64,000 nucleotides of DNA, from NCBI GenBank assembly GCA_038363925.1, contig JAQQWL010000010.1:124001-188000 (forward strand). Reading direction: 5' to 3'. This DNA is from Apiospora phragmitis (Eukaryota > Ascomycota > Sordariomycetes > Amphisphaeriales > Apiosporaceae). The notes beneath the pieces were generated by a model. The model saw only the letters and a program-made list of their open reading frames with translations. It was not told the DNA's origin and did no database searches. The number at the start of each line of letters is the position of its first letter. Position 1 is the first letter of the stretch. Of the stretch, positions 1-10,804 are shown one piece after another. A program made the position numbers and the translations under genes.

Positions 1-299
1 ATGCACCATTGACCTTGATGAGTAGGCAAGGGAACCAGCACCCCTACACTCTATTTCGACGACATGTGGTGACACGTCAGTGGGTAACCGTTCGCTTTCT
101 TCCTCGCATTCGCTACTTCGTACGCTCGCTTTTCGTTTTATCGCCCACAGTGGAGGCAGCAAGCAAACGTACATCTCGTATCGAACAGGAGGGGCAGCGC
201 GCCGCCCGCACCGAAGCTACCCGCCTCATAGGGATCCACCCCTCGGGCACACGATCCCCTCTGCGGATTCCGAGAACAGCCAGTCACTCTGGCCCGATT

Positions 300-1242
300 A
301 TGGGAGGCGTGGTCATGAAAGGGCCGTATCACGGCAGGTCCCTGTCCGGCGTGGACCAGGGGGCATCCACCTCAACGTCTTCACCGGCAGCGGCGGCGAC
401 GGCAGCCCGGCTCTCGGCCGCGAAATTCGTGCTCGCCATCTCGGAACACGGCGTTGCTGCAGGCACCACCCCTGCAAGCAACAGCCGCAAGCTCGTGCTG
501 TCCAATAAGCTGGCCATCTCTGACATGAGCACCATGACCTTGGCCAGCCTGCGCGAGCGGCTTCTCATTTACGCGAGGATGTGAGTTATCTTCCATTCAG
601 ATTGGGGCTTTTTCAAAGAAGATTATATATGGTAGATCTGTCATGCTGATGTTTTGGGCGGCGGAGACCCTTGTTCCCCTCCAAGCACATCTTCTGCACG
701 GCAACTGGGGTCGAGGTGACGGACGAGTCCATAACCGTGGCCGACTATCTACAGCTTGAGGTAAGCTGGCCCCCTTGGACATTTCCTTCTCCTTCGAAGC
801 ACTAGAGCAAAGGCTTCGTTACAATGCGTGCTATGTCTGACTTATATACCCAGTCTCGGACAGTAGAGAGGAAGGCCGGTCTGCCGGCCATAGCGGTCTA
901 CTATAAGACGCATCGCCCAGAGGGTAAGCAGGCCGGGGTCCGCTTTGCTGAACTAGGATGACGAAGCCACGCTTAGGAGGGGTGATCTCACCCATGTATT
1001 GAGGCTCTTTGGTAGTCTGCCTGAGGGAAAGAATCATTGTTGCATTGCATCATTCTGGCGTTTGGTAGGTTTGGATATCAGATTGGACTATACATATCTA
1101 CTCAGGAGTTGGGCCTCAACCTGAGCTTGATCGATTTGATCCCTTCTTTCATAGGCTTCAAGCTGTATCAGATTTCGATGATGTTGAAGAAGAGGAAGTG
1201 GCTGAGAGGTATTACTCTCATTACTTTGTTGAAAAATTATAG
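300..1242 (+). CDS. Small spliced protein, possible ubiquitin-like fold (N-terminal part of MACPF-type proteins?)
   Basis: Four exons fit in phase: 300-580, 667-760, 854-923 and 1106-1242, about 193 residues. Donors are GTGAGT, GTAAGC and GTAAGC; acceptors are GGCGGAG (weak), ACCCAG and ACTCAG. The ATG at 300 is the least certain element, and the frame stays open upstream to position 9. The middle contains LTLASLRE-like and ADYLQLE segments and then IAVYYKTHRP. This resembles the ubiquitin-like N-terminal region I recall from fungal MACPF-domain proteins, but no MACPF domain follows. The C-terminus is acidic (DFDDVEEEEVAERYY). The last exon overlaps the stop of the opposite-strand receptor gene by 22 nt. 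It may be a complete small protein or the stump of a longer gene. The function is unknown and the family link is inference. Confidence 0.45.
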
Positions 1243-2989
1243 AAATGTGGTTCCCATTCCTCGTCCTCCACCTCCACTGTAACCTCTTGCCTCACATATA
1301 TCGACGAGTTCGACTGGCTGATTCGCTGGCTCTTCCTACCACCATCCGACGCGCTCAAAAAAGACGACCTGGCCGCCCCAATCTCCACCGTGTGCCCATT
1401 CTTTTGCGTGTCGCCTCTAGACTGCTGCGTGGTGGCGGTGCCGTTGCTACTGTTGCTGCTGTTGCTCGGCTTCCGCATGACCGCCGGGTGGGGCGGGAAC
1501 ATCGGCGGCTTCTCGTCCCGGAGCGGCAGCGGCGCCAGCTTCAGGCTCTCGAGGGAGAGGTACGCGAGCGGCAGGCCCTGGGCGGAGCCCAGGTCGTCCT
1601 GGAGCGCCGACTTGAGGTTCCGCGGCTTCCACTCGGGCCTCGGCGCCCGCATCGTCGCGAACTGCGAGCGCAGGGTCGAGAAGAGCTTGGGGAAGCACCG
1701 GGCGGCCAGCGGTTTGAGGGTCGGGAGGCAGGCGCAGATGATGCCGGAGCTGATCTCGGCTAGGGAACATAACTGTCATGGGTGTCAGCAGCAAACTTGA
1801 ACCGAGTGAGTTGAGAAAGCTCACGTTGGAATTCGCGATGTCCCAGGTCATGTCGGGCGACACTTTGAGGTACTGGAGTCGAAGGAGGCTGATCATGGTT
1901 GTGCTAGGGATATGACGCGCCAAGTTAGCATGGTTTCCCTTTTCGACGCTGCTTCTGTACTAATATCGGCGATAAAAGGACAACTTACACCAGGCCGAGA
2001 CAAAACACAAGCGAGAGGACCACTTTCTGGGCCGGAAAGAGGTGCAAGTTCCTTATCATGGGCAGAGGCAGCACGACGATGGTGAGATCCGTTGCGATGT
2101 TGCCTGCGGCACTAATATATACTAGGTAGAAGTAGCATCTGTCAGCTATGTGTTGTCTGTCCCTTCGTGTCGATCTCTTCCTGACTTACACCCAGGATGG
2201 ATGGAATGCAGACGGTATCAGGCGTGGGAGCCCAGAAACCAGAAACCGGATGACATTGGAGAATAACGATGACCATTTGGGACCTGTTTGTTTGGTAATC
2301 GTCAGCAGCAGTATACTTGAGGCATTACATGCACATAGTGCTTGTACATACGTTGACCAGAGTCCTATCACACAGCTAATGATGATGAGAATGCGCCTGG
2401 TTGTTCCTCCTCCGGGCATTATGCGATAAAACTGCGCAAGGAACGCGAGCTTGATGGACATTAGGGCGGCATTATACGTGATCAGAGAGGCATAAAACAA
2501 CTTGGTCCCGTCTGCGTTAGCACCGTGGTAGGAGAATAAGACATCTAAAAGGAATGCTGTCTCGAACAGGGAATGTCCGGCTTCCAGGCTGGATCAGGAC
2601 ATACCTTCATGAAAGTTGTGAACTCGTCTTTCCCGGTCATGAATCCCACGTGGCGCCCGAGGTTGAAGTTCGTCACTGCAAGCTGGTTAGTGCCATCATG
2701 GGATATGCTGGCAGTCTCACCAATGTGCTGCTGCAAGAAACGTACTCCAACACTGTGTGATTCCATGCCCAATAACAAGGGTCGAGGCGAATAGGATCAA
2801 CCAGTCGTCCAGTCCGGTCATCCGCAGTATACGGACACGGGTATAGAGTCGAGCCGCCACATTCGTGGCCGCGAGGACCATGAAGAACACCGAGACGCCG
2901 ATGACGGTCGGAACCTTGGACTCGGGATCGAAGAAACTTTGTTTATGGTCGCCGGTGTTGATGTAGCGGTCGTCCAAGAGGTTGTCCAT
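1221..2989 (-). CDS. PTH11-like integral membrane protein (fungal rhodopsin domain)
   Basis: This is a seven-helix PTH11-type receptor-like protein, presumably in the plasma membrane. The start is the ATG at 2989 (MDNLLDDRY). Visible pieces in order are TM1 (VPTVIGVSVFFMVLAATNVA) with the following RLYTR; LDDWLILFASTLVIGHGIT (TM2); LGRHVGFMTGKDEFTTFMK; LFYASLITYNAALMSIKLAF (TM3) and FYRIMPGG; QCHPVSGFWAPTPDTVC, the family's second-loop Q-C-x-P/C motif; AGNIATDLTIVVLPLPMIRN; VISLLRLQYL; and a cytoplasmic Ser/Asn/Gln-rich tail ending EEWEPHFYNFSTK. At least five introns are needed. The join after TM2, near 2755-2775, does not keep frame with an ordinary intron (see findings). Family identity is confident from the motif order; ligand and role are unknown. 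Confidence 0.85.
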
Positions 2990-4974
2990 GGTTATGTAAT
3001 ACTGCTGTCCGGTCAGGTGCTGAGGTCTTGACTGACCACGGGATGCATTGGTAGTCTGACAAGAGGGGACGAAGATTCGCCGCGCCGCTTGGCTTCTTGG
3101 GTTATTTATGTATCTTCTTCCTTTCCTTTGCTCTCCAGATAAAAGTAAGGACAGTCCCAAGTGGCCAAGTCCTGGCCAGGTATGGATGATCTCCCTAATT
3201 AATTCCGGGCCCCATGGTTCACGTTACCCCTCTGCCGCTTGATGCAAAAGCCGTTCTAAGTCGCTCTAATAACGGTTGGCCCAAATCTCGATACGTTGAT
3301 CATAACGCGGTGCCGCAGGTCAACGTGTGGCAAGTGGCTCGGATGGGCGCAGTCATGTTTCTCATTAGTCCGATGTAGAATCCCATTGGTTACAAAGAGA
3401 GAAAACCGCCTCCAATTCTTGCTTCATGCGGCTCACACAACCCGATGATCATCTGATGTGTCTAGATGAGCCTATCGGAGGCGTGTATAACGTGCTTGGC
3501 GGAGGCATCTTGGAATGCGGTGGACAATCACATCGCCATTCACGAATAGAAGGGCAGCGAATCAGCTTTCGGGAAGCAGCTTCCGCCGGCGCTTCAGGGC
3601 TATGGTCTAGATCAGATGAAGGAAGTTTTGAGCAGGGTTAAGTGGTGAGGCTGAACATCGGGCCATGCTGAAATCCAGAATTATTCGCACTGAAACCACT
3701 ACAGTGTACAAGCTGACTCGGCATCTGTCGAGTTCGGATGGCTTCCTGACTCCAGTCTTGCTGAGCGGGTCAAGTATGTCGAGTATGGATCTCACTACGC
3801 TACTTCATCACATAGGCTCTTCGTCCCAACTGTGACGTAATTAACTGATTTCGGAGAGATGATACGATTGGCTAACTGAGCGTGAAAGAGAGTAAAGTGC
3901 GGTAGTATGAAGTTCAGACTCAAAATATACATTTCTGTCTCCTGACTAAAGCACTTATCTTCCGGTGAACTTGCTTCTCCGAGTTTCAAGATTTGAGAAC
4001 TCATATAGTAAGTAGGTCCTCTCTTCCCCAGTCTAGAGGAAAGGCTCATACACGATCTACCATTTCTTGCGTGGCAGTGTAGGTAGGTTTTCGCGAACCC
4101 CCATCTTTCCCATACCCCTGGCGCCTGACTTCCATTGGATTGCGGACCGAAGTCCGGTGAAAGTGCGTCTCTGCGTTACAGCTCGTTTTGACTTTCGGGT
4201 AGATGTACCCAAAGGCAGTTCGCAGTACCACTCTTTTCGTTTTTTGCCCCCCCCCCCTTGTGGGTATAGACATGAGGATCGCAACCAGTTTCAAACGTCA
4301 TTCCGGATTGGTCAGTTATTGAGTTGTTCCTTCTAGATTTCGAGCAAAGCTTACAGCTACCGGAGATATGGGCCGGATGAAGGCGTTTACGTTCTATTTT
4401 CTAGTGACGGCCGTACAGAACCAGTGTTGTGCTCTTTCATTCCATCGACAGAAAATAACGGGGAATCTTCCCAGGTTCAGCCCACCGGGCATATGATAGT
4501 AGATACGCAGAAGTATATCAGCGATCAGAACACAGCAGCCGTTAAGAATTAGTGCAGACTCTGGTTGAATGAAACAGAGTCGGTGAGATACACGGGTGGC
4601 TTGGGGATGTTTGGGCCTCGTGGTGGTCTGTAAGAGACTATCCCTCACTTGTTTCACGGGATCCCTGAGAAGGTGTAGGAATGCGCCCATATTATAAGCT
4701 GAATGGCCAAGGGCGTCTCTGTCTATTGCCAGCTATCTCATAAGCCGTAATGGTTTACCATTGAGACCGACTGAGTCTCCAGGCTCCCCAACGTCCTACC
4801 CTTAGCATACATCTCTGCAAGTGAACACCCCAATAAGGGGGCCCCTGACTCAACAGTCGATGACAGCCCCAATAGAGTTCCCACATTGAAGCCGGCCATT
4901 CGAATTTGAAACAAATGTGTCTATAATCCAATTTGATGGTTGGCCCATTCATCCGAAGTGGCCCATTCCCCATC
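2990..4974. other. Intergenic, no gene recognised
   Basis: About 2 kb between the start of the PTH11-like gene and the stop of the CVNH gene, so it should hold the receptor's promoter and the lectin's 3' end. The open frames here are short, lack family motifs and have no convincing splice partners. An 11-base C run lies at 4247-4257. Confidence 0.6.
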
Positions 4975-5501
4975 TCAGATGCTGCCGTACTTATCCAGGA
5001 GCTGCTTGGACGAAGATGGAGAAAGGAGGGAAGGGGACTCACTCATATCAATCACAGCCATGGGCCAGTTCCAGTTGCTGTCCCCTGCACTGCAGTCGCA
5101 GTGGAGGAACGCCGGGTCGTCCAAGAGCAAGCCCGAGTCCGTCTTGCCGTTGGAGCAGTTACGGCAACTGTAGAAGTATCCGTCCCTACAAGTATGTATT
5201 GAGCATGAGTTTCCAAGGGGAACGACGACAAGCTCTCAGGGAAGGTATCAACACGAGAAATGCCGGCTTGTGAGGCTTACCCGGGGCTTTCGAGCTGGCC
5301 GTCCGAGTTGGTCACGCAGCCGTTCAGGTCCAGGCTCGAGCACACCAGCTCGCCCGAGACAGCGTGGCAGGCGCCCGTCATGGTGCGGCCGCTGACCTGG
5401 ACGGTCACCATCTCGCACGAAGCGCCGAAGTTCTCGGCCGCGGCCGGCGAGGACAGTAGCAGCACCAGGCTGACGAAAAGCGACGCGGAGGTCTTCGTCA
5501 T
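4975..5501 (-). CDS. Secreted cyanovirin-N homology (CVNH) protein
   Basis: The ATG at 5501 opens a signal peptide (MTKTSASLFVSLVLLLSSPA, cleavage near AAA-ENF). The next segment has the CVNH pattern: NFGASCEMVTV, a GRTMTGAC strand, SSLDLNGCVTNSDGQL, then a second half with YFYSCRNCS, FLHCDCS and NWNWPMAVIDM. CVNH proteins are small beta-rich lectin-like folds built of two tandem repeats; fungal members are usually cytosolic or secreted sugar-binding proteins. One intron (5186-5280) joins in phase, giving about 143 residues. The C-terminus is uncertain. The frame reads through to TGA at 4975-4977 with a Ser-rich tail, but a GTGAGT in it could splice to a later AG and give a different short end. 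The final Asn-Gly-x-Cys strand of the second repeat is not seen in the unspliced reading. Confidence 0.8.
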
Positions 5502-6634
5502 CTTGGAGAGGTCGTTTGGGGAGGCAGTTGAGGTCTCATGAGACAGGCGGCTCAGTTTTGTGGCGAAGTTGGAGGGAGTGGCACGGAGGTAAGTCGAAAT
5601 TCCCCTCTTCTTTCTTCTTCTGAAGAAAAAACTGATGTCAGAACAAGCAAGAAAGTAGCCTCAGGTTTACATATTTATCTATCTTAATCCGGCCGGACTA
5701 CTTCAGGACCCGTCTCGGTGATATCTCTTGATTCCCTTATCTCCCATGGATCCCGGATAAGGTCGCATCGTCCCTTCCAAATCCAGCAGACGTGGGCGAT
5801 GTATCCCTATTCAATCCCCGGGTAACATGAGTCCGTTGTGGGCTGATGATCGTTATCGGACGAGGACCCTTGGCGAATGTGCTGGTGTGAAGCTAGGAAA
5901 GATGAAGGCCAAGAACAGATTGATAAGGGGGCGACCGAGAGGATTGGGTAAGTAGGGGCAGTCGGGTTTAGGCTATATGTGCATGCCATTGATGCTAAAA
6001 ATACCCTTCTAGGTCCCTGACGATCTCGAGTTCAGGTCAGATAGCTGGCCGGATAAAGAGGCGACAAGGTGGAGAGTCGCCGAATAGGGTTGCTTGGACA
6101 ATATGGATTAGGTTGCATTGCGCAAATCGATTGGTGATTTCGACCGGCAGGCCGCTCAAAGAAGTAATCGTCCATCGAGAGAACATGGGGGATTTTGGGA
6201 TATAATTTATTGATTTCACGTCTCATTGCATCTCGGCTAGCTGAGACTTCCATGGGGGTTATGGTTTCCTACGGCTATGCTTGCCTTGTGGTTTTCTGCA
6301 ATAACGCTTCGTCCAGTACACTTCTGTACCGCGGGTATCTGATCAAGCACCTTGGTTCTATATCTGCTTGTCGCATCTTTTGCTGCCGCTCCTGTCCTTC
6401 ACAAATCATCCGGACAGCGCCATTGTCCAGAGAACTGTATCTCTCCGGCAGCTTGTAGTATTTTTGACCTGACCATTCCATCTTGGGCCTCGTAAATCGG
6501 ACGGCGATTTCAGGGGAAAGGAAAAGGCCTCGAACATCATGTCGCGACTAGGCCAGCAGACTTATTCGTTTGCCGCGATACGTCGGCTGGGCGCTCTCTG
6601 CATAGTGTGGAGTATTGGCCGTAGTTGGTTTGGC
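5502..6634. other. Intergenic, no gene recognised
   Basis: About 1.1 kb between the CVNH start and the ALB1 stop. It should contain the CVNH promoter and the ALB1 3' UTR. Open frames are below about 90 codons and carry no recognisable motif. Confidence 0.6.
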
Positions 6635-7083
6635 TCAAGAAATGTTCTCCGCGTCCATGTCCATGTCCTCCTTGGCTTCTTTCGTCTCGGTAGTCTCAGC
6701 AGCATCTGCGCAGAAAGATCCGACGTTAGCAAGGGCTGTCTTTTGTTCTTCAATGCTCTGAGCGCGGGGGCGGCGGCGCAAGCAGTAGTCGCAGTAGTAA
6801 GTAAAGGCAACTCACCCTTCGTCTCGACCTCGCCCTCGGCCTCTATCTTGCGCTTCAGGGCGTGCGCCCGCGCCTTTTCCACCCTCCGCTGCTTCTTGGC
6901 ACTCAGGGCGCGATTGGGCCCGCTCGTGGGCAGGATGCCCTCGCGGGCGCCGCGGCGGGCGTCGCTCTTGAGGATCCGGGTCTGGCCGGCGGCGGACGAC
7001 TTCTGTGCCTTCTTCTTGGCCGAGGCGCGCTGGGCGGCCAGGCGGTTCTTGGAGGGGCCGTTGGGGTTCTTGACGGAAGGCAT
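6635..7083 (-). CDS. alb1: Ribosome biogenesis protein Alb1
   Basis: Two exons (7083-6816 and 6705-6635) join in phase across a 110 nt GTGAGT...GCGCAG intron, giving 112 residues. The N-terminus MPSVKNPNGPSKNRLAAQ is the signature of fungal Alb1. It is followed by a strongly basic region (SAKKKAQKSS, ALSAKKQRRVEKARAHALKRK) and a short acidic tail (ETKEAKEDMDMDAENIS). In yeast Alb1 works with Arx1 on pre-60S ribosomal particles during nuclear export and recycling, so the expected location is nucleus/nucleolus with shuttling. I chose the ATG at 7083 because the upstream in-frame start is only a TTG. The protein is shorter than yeast Alb1 but appears complete for a filamentous fungus. Confidence 0.88.
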
Positions 7084-7451
7084 GTTGGGCAAAGTCGCTC
7101 GTTCGTGGGAATGCTCAGAGTTGAATTGGAAGAAGTAAAGTACGTCGGGCGAAAAGTTCTGGCAGGCTGGATTCCAAGTGGGATGCTCGAAAATAAAATT
7201 TTAGTGGGGTCAGTTGCCGTGCTTATCAGTTTGGGCCTAGACTCCCCCAAGTGCCAAGTAGGTCCACTGAGAGTCCACCCCAGTCTGAACTGACAGGCCT
7301 AAATTTAGTGGAGGGGCTGCCCTGTAACGTCGGCTTCTAGGGGTTCAATAGCAACAGTGAGGACATCTTCAGCTTACACTTCGTTGGTATACCTGTAGGC
7401 TTCGGACTCTGTCAATTCATATCTCACGCTACTCTGTCACTGACAACAACA
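7084..7451. promoter_or_regulatory. ALB1 upstream region / DUF3445 3' end
   Basis: This 368 nt gap lies between the ALB1 start and the stop of the next minus-strand gene. It must carry the ALB1 promoter and the other gene's 3' UTR. No specific motif is claimed. Confidence 0.5.
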
Positions 7452-9077
7452 CTATACACACGGACAAGCCGGGAAGCCATCCACCATCGTGTCCTTCCAC
7501 CCGGGGAAATAGGGGTGCTGCTCCAGCGTGCCCACATCCCAATTCGCCGGCACCAGCCCGTCCTCGACCTGCTGCCGCGCCCACTTCGCCAGGTGCTCGG
7601 CCGCGATCGCCTCGACGTGCCGCTCCATCTTGTAGCCGATCAGGTCGCGCGGCCCCAGCGTGACGACGCGGTGCACGAGCGCGGGCACGTACGGCTCCGC
7701 CGCCAGGTCCGTCAGCTTGTTGAAGACGGCCTTGAAGTTGAAGATGACGGCGCCGGACACGGGCAGCCGCCGCAGCGTCTGCCAGTCGCACCGCAGCTGC
7801 AGGTCCTCGATCCGGCAGGCCGCCTCGTTGCCGGCGAAGGCGCTGCGCGGCGTGCCGTTCGGGGCGAAGAAGGCTTCCCAGTCCTCGATGCCCCAGGAGC
7901 CACGCTGGACGGGCTGGTCGACGGGCAGCTTGGTGAACCATCTGTTTAATCCAACATGTGTCAGCTAATATAGTTTCGGCCATGATGCGTGATTGGGAAG
8001 TGAAGAATGCAATGCTTTGTTCGAGGACCCTGGCTTACCTGTCGACCGAAAAGGCCATCTTCTCTTCCCACTGGGGCACGTTGTCGTGGATGGCCCGCAA
8101 CACCTTGTTCTTGTGCAGACCGATGTTCCACCCGACGGAGCTGCAGATCATGGCGCTGCGGAGGTAGTACAGCCCGTCCTGCTCATTGCGGCACATGACG
8201 GCGTAGTCCTCGGGCACGTTGCGGAACAGCACCTCGAGCGGGTGCAGCGCCGCGATGTCGGTCGTGGTCTGGAGCAGCTGGTTTCGAAGTACTTTGTTGT
8301 CGTTCTCGAGCTGGAAGTAGTGCGGGTACTTGTGGCACAGGAACTGCAGCACCATCTCCATGAGCTCGCGGCTCGCCAGCTCCGAGCCGGGCGTCCAGAA
8401 CATGATCTTCTCGCCGTGCTCCGCCAGGAGCTCCTGGCGCTGCTTCATGCGCCGGAAGTAGTTGCTCTCCAGCTCGAGCCAGTAGTCGGGCTCCATTTTC
8501 ATGACCGCTTTGTAAAGTAACCCGATGTCAGATGCTGTTGAAGTGTGGGGCTAAGTGCATGATTAGAAAAAGCCTACTTACCCATTGTCTGGTGGTAGGT
8601 CCATCGGAAAGGTCGAAATGGCCGAAAGGCGGCCTTGGTGATATCGAAAGAAGGGCATGGCTTGGGGTACGGCACGCCGCTCAGCACCGAATAGTCGGGA
8701 AAGGCGCCCAGGGCTTTGATCTCTTGGGTCGAGATGCCCGTCGGGGTGTACTGGTCGGGCTTGTCGAGGTCCTGCGTTTGTGTGGTGGGAAGCTGCTTGC
8801 GCCTCAACTCGGATACGTCGAGGGTCGTGTCCTTCTTGGCCAGCTTCGACGATGGTAAAAGTTTAGCCAGAGCGCTGCGGCGTGATGGCGGAAAGACAAC
8901 AGAGCTTGGGTACGGTTCTTTCTTAGAATAGGAAGTCTTGCTATACGTCGGACTGGGTGGTGGCGATAGGCTCAGGCGCCTACGCTTGATGAATGTGACG
9001 CCCAAGCCTACCAAAACGGCGAGGAGAACCCCGATGCTCAAGGCCGGGTATGGGCCAGCTACGTGATATAAATCCAT
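7452..9077 (-). CDS. DUF3445 / haem-dependent oxidative N-demethylase-like protein with N-terminal membrane anchor
   Basis: Three exons (9077-8582, 8507-8039, 7941-7452) join in phase to give 484 residues. Residues 10-30 form one hydrophobic helix (YPALSIGVLLAVLVGLGVTF) followed by RRRR-type positive charge, then a Ser/Pro/Lys-rich linker. The core begins near PFRPFRWTYHQTM and runs through MEPDYWLELESNY, ELMEMVLQFLCHKYP, PLEVLFRNVPEDYAVM, SAMICSSVGWNIGLHKN, FFAPNG, LQLRCDWQTLRRLP, AVIFNFKAVFNKL and GYKMERHV. That is the DUF3445 family (PF11927), whose bacterial relatives include haem-dependent dimethylamine monooxygenase-type enzymes. The fungal substrate is unknown. The N-terminal anchor suggests an ER-type membrane location, which is inference. 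Confidence 0.85.
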
Positions 9078-10157
9078 CTTTCGAAACGTGATGTGATGCA
9101 AAAAGACCGGACGACAGACCTGTAACAAAAGTGAAGCTCAATATAAGGTTTTCCTGTACGGTCCAGCACCACTAAAAAGGGAGATTCATCAATGGGCAAT
9201 CATTTATACTTCATCATCGTCTTGTCTCCCTGCGTCCTCTTGATATCTCCGTATCAGGGTGTAACTATGTTGTCGCACCCCGACGTTGGGCAAAACCAGC
9301 CATCACCCCGCAATGCATCCCGCTATCTGGGCTGATTTCCCCCCAGCGCCAGACCAGTGACGTTAGCAATAGCACGGCGCGCACACGAGAGATGCAGACG
9401 GGGGATATCTTAGCGGCCGCAGTGGGTGATGGGTTAGCAGGGCGGGGGGTGAGATTGCCGGATATAGTAATAAATGCCCCTCCCTCCCTACTCTGCTCCA
9501 AGAGCCGGCGCTGTTTGCGGGGTTAAGATAAGACAAGAGTGCCGCATCTAGTACAAAAAGCCTCCAGGCCTGGAAGATAAGACTTGACACTTCCCTCTGA
9601 ATGGATTTATGAGTGCTCATCAAGGTCCAGCGTATCGTGCAAATAGACGCCCTTGGCTGGATGCTGACCAGTTTGGCACTGGAGTATAGAGAAGCAGGCA
9701 GTGGCACCTTGTCAAAGCCAGGGCTGCGGTATTAGTCCACCGTTCTGCCCTTAACATACTTTACTTATTCCAACAACATCTGTCAATCCATGATTACACC
9801 AACGTTTCACCCAGTAGCCGCTGGAATAACCATCATCCCATCACAACCACGACCTGTAATGATCAGATTAATCTGCCACGGCATGAAGCATACGTGCAGA
9901 TCTCGCAGTAAATGATAATAAGAACAGGAAGAATGATGATAGTTCGAAAAGTATCTTGGAAAACTGTCACGCTGCCTAGTGCTTCTCAGTGCTCCCCGCT
10001 GAGATGACCGAAGTCTACCTCAAATCAGATCAACCAAAACCCCCCAACGCCACGCTGTCGTAAGCTCGTGATGGCTTAATAAATAAAAGTAGAACATGGG
10101 ATGCCCCAAAAGATGATGTATCCATCGCAACGCTGTTTCTGATACACTCAGTGGCTG
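9078..10157. other. Intergenic, no gene recognised
   Basis: About 1.1 kb between the DUF3445 start and the CTR stop. It should include the DUF3445 promoter and the CTR 3' UTR. The longest open frame (about 115 codons, minus strand, 9363-9707) has no motif and non-coding character. Confidence 0.55.
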
Positions 10158-10804
10158 TTAGCCGCAGCAGACGGTAGGCTCCTCAATGCCGACCACCTTG
10201 GCGGCACCGTCCTCGCCATCGATGAGGACCTTATGCACCATCCAGTCGCACAGGAACTTGCCGATGCCGGCGCCAATAATGATGGAGATGATGATGTAGC
10301 CGTTGAAGTACATGGCGAGCAGCATGACGATGTAGGCCAGGCCGAACTGGACGGCGTGGATGACGGAGCGCGTCAGCTGCTGCAGGGCGACGCCCGGAAC
10401 GTGATGACCTGCGGCCGGTTCGGCGTGGCCTCCTCCGGTTCCGGCGGGCCGCAGCACGACGTCGCGTTCACGTTCTTGTCTTTGGAGGCGGCCAGGCGCT
10501 GGGCGGCGACGTGGCGCTGGAACTGCCGCAGGATCAGGGCGTCGTACTCCTTGCCCACGCGCCGCAGGGCCTCGAGGACCACCACCATCACGATGACGCC
10601 GATGCATGTCGCGGCGAAGGCGCCCTCGCTGTGGATGTGCCATGACGAGGACAGGAAACAGGCATCGATTGTGTTCCAATTCCATAACATCTATGCGTCT
10701 TGTTAGCTGGCTGCTGCTGCTCTGTCGCCGAAAGGAGATGGCGGAGGGGTACGTACCGATACTTTGCAGCCAGTATCGCCGCCATGGTCCATGTTCATGT
10801 CCAT
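10158..10804 (-). CDS. CTR-family high-affinity copper transporter (frame broken by one base)
   Basis: Exon 1 (10804-10757) encodes the Met-rich start MDMNMDHGG. A 66 nt intron (10691-10756) leads to MLWNWNTIDACF, SSWHIHSEGAFAATC and the first helix (VIVMVVVLEAL). After a variable Lys/Pro/Glu-rich loop come QQLTRSVIHAVQFGLAYIVM, MLLAMYFNGYIIIS (the M-x3-M pair of TM2) and GAGIGKFL (the G-x3-G of TM3). The end is EEPTVCCG, a C-terminal Cys pair like the Cu-handling tails of the family. CTR proteins are trimeric plasma-membrane Cu(I) channels. The first and second halves lie in different frames. The break falls at a run of three C (plus-strand GGG 10385-10387), where four would restore the family sequence. 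The gene shares its promoter with the FRE reductase. Confidence 0.88.
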
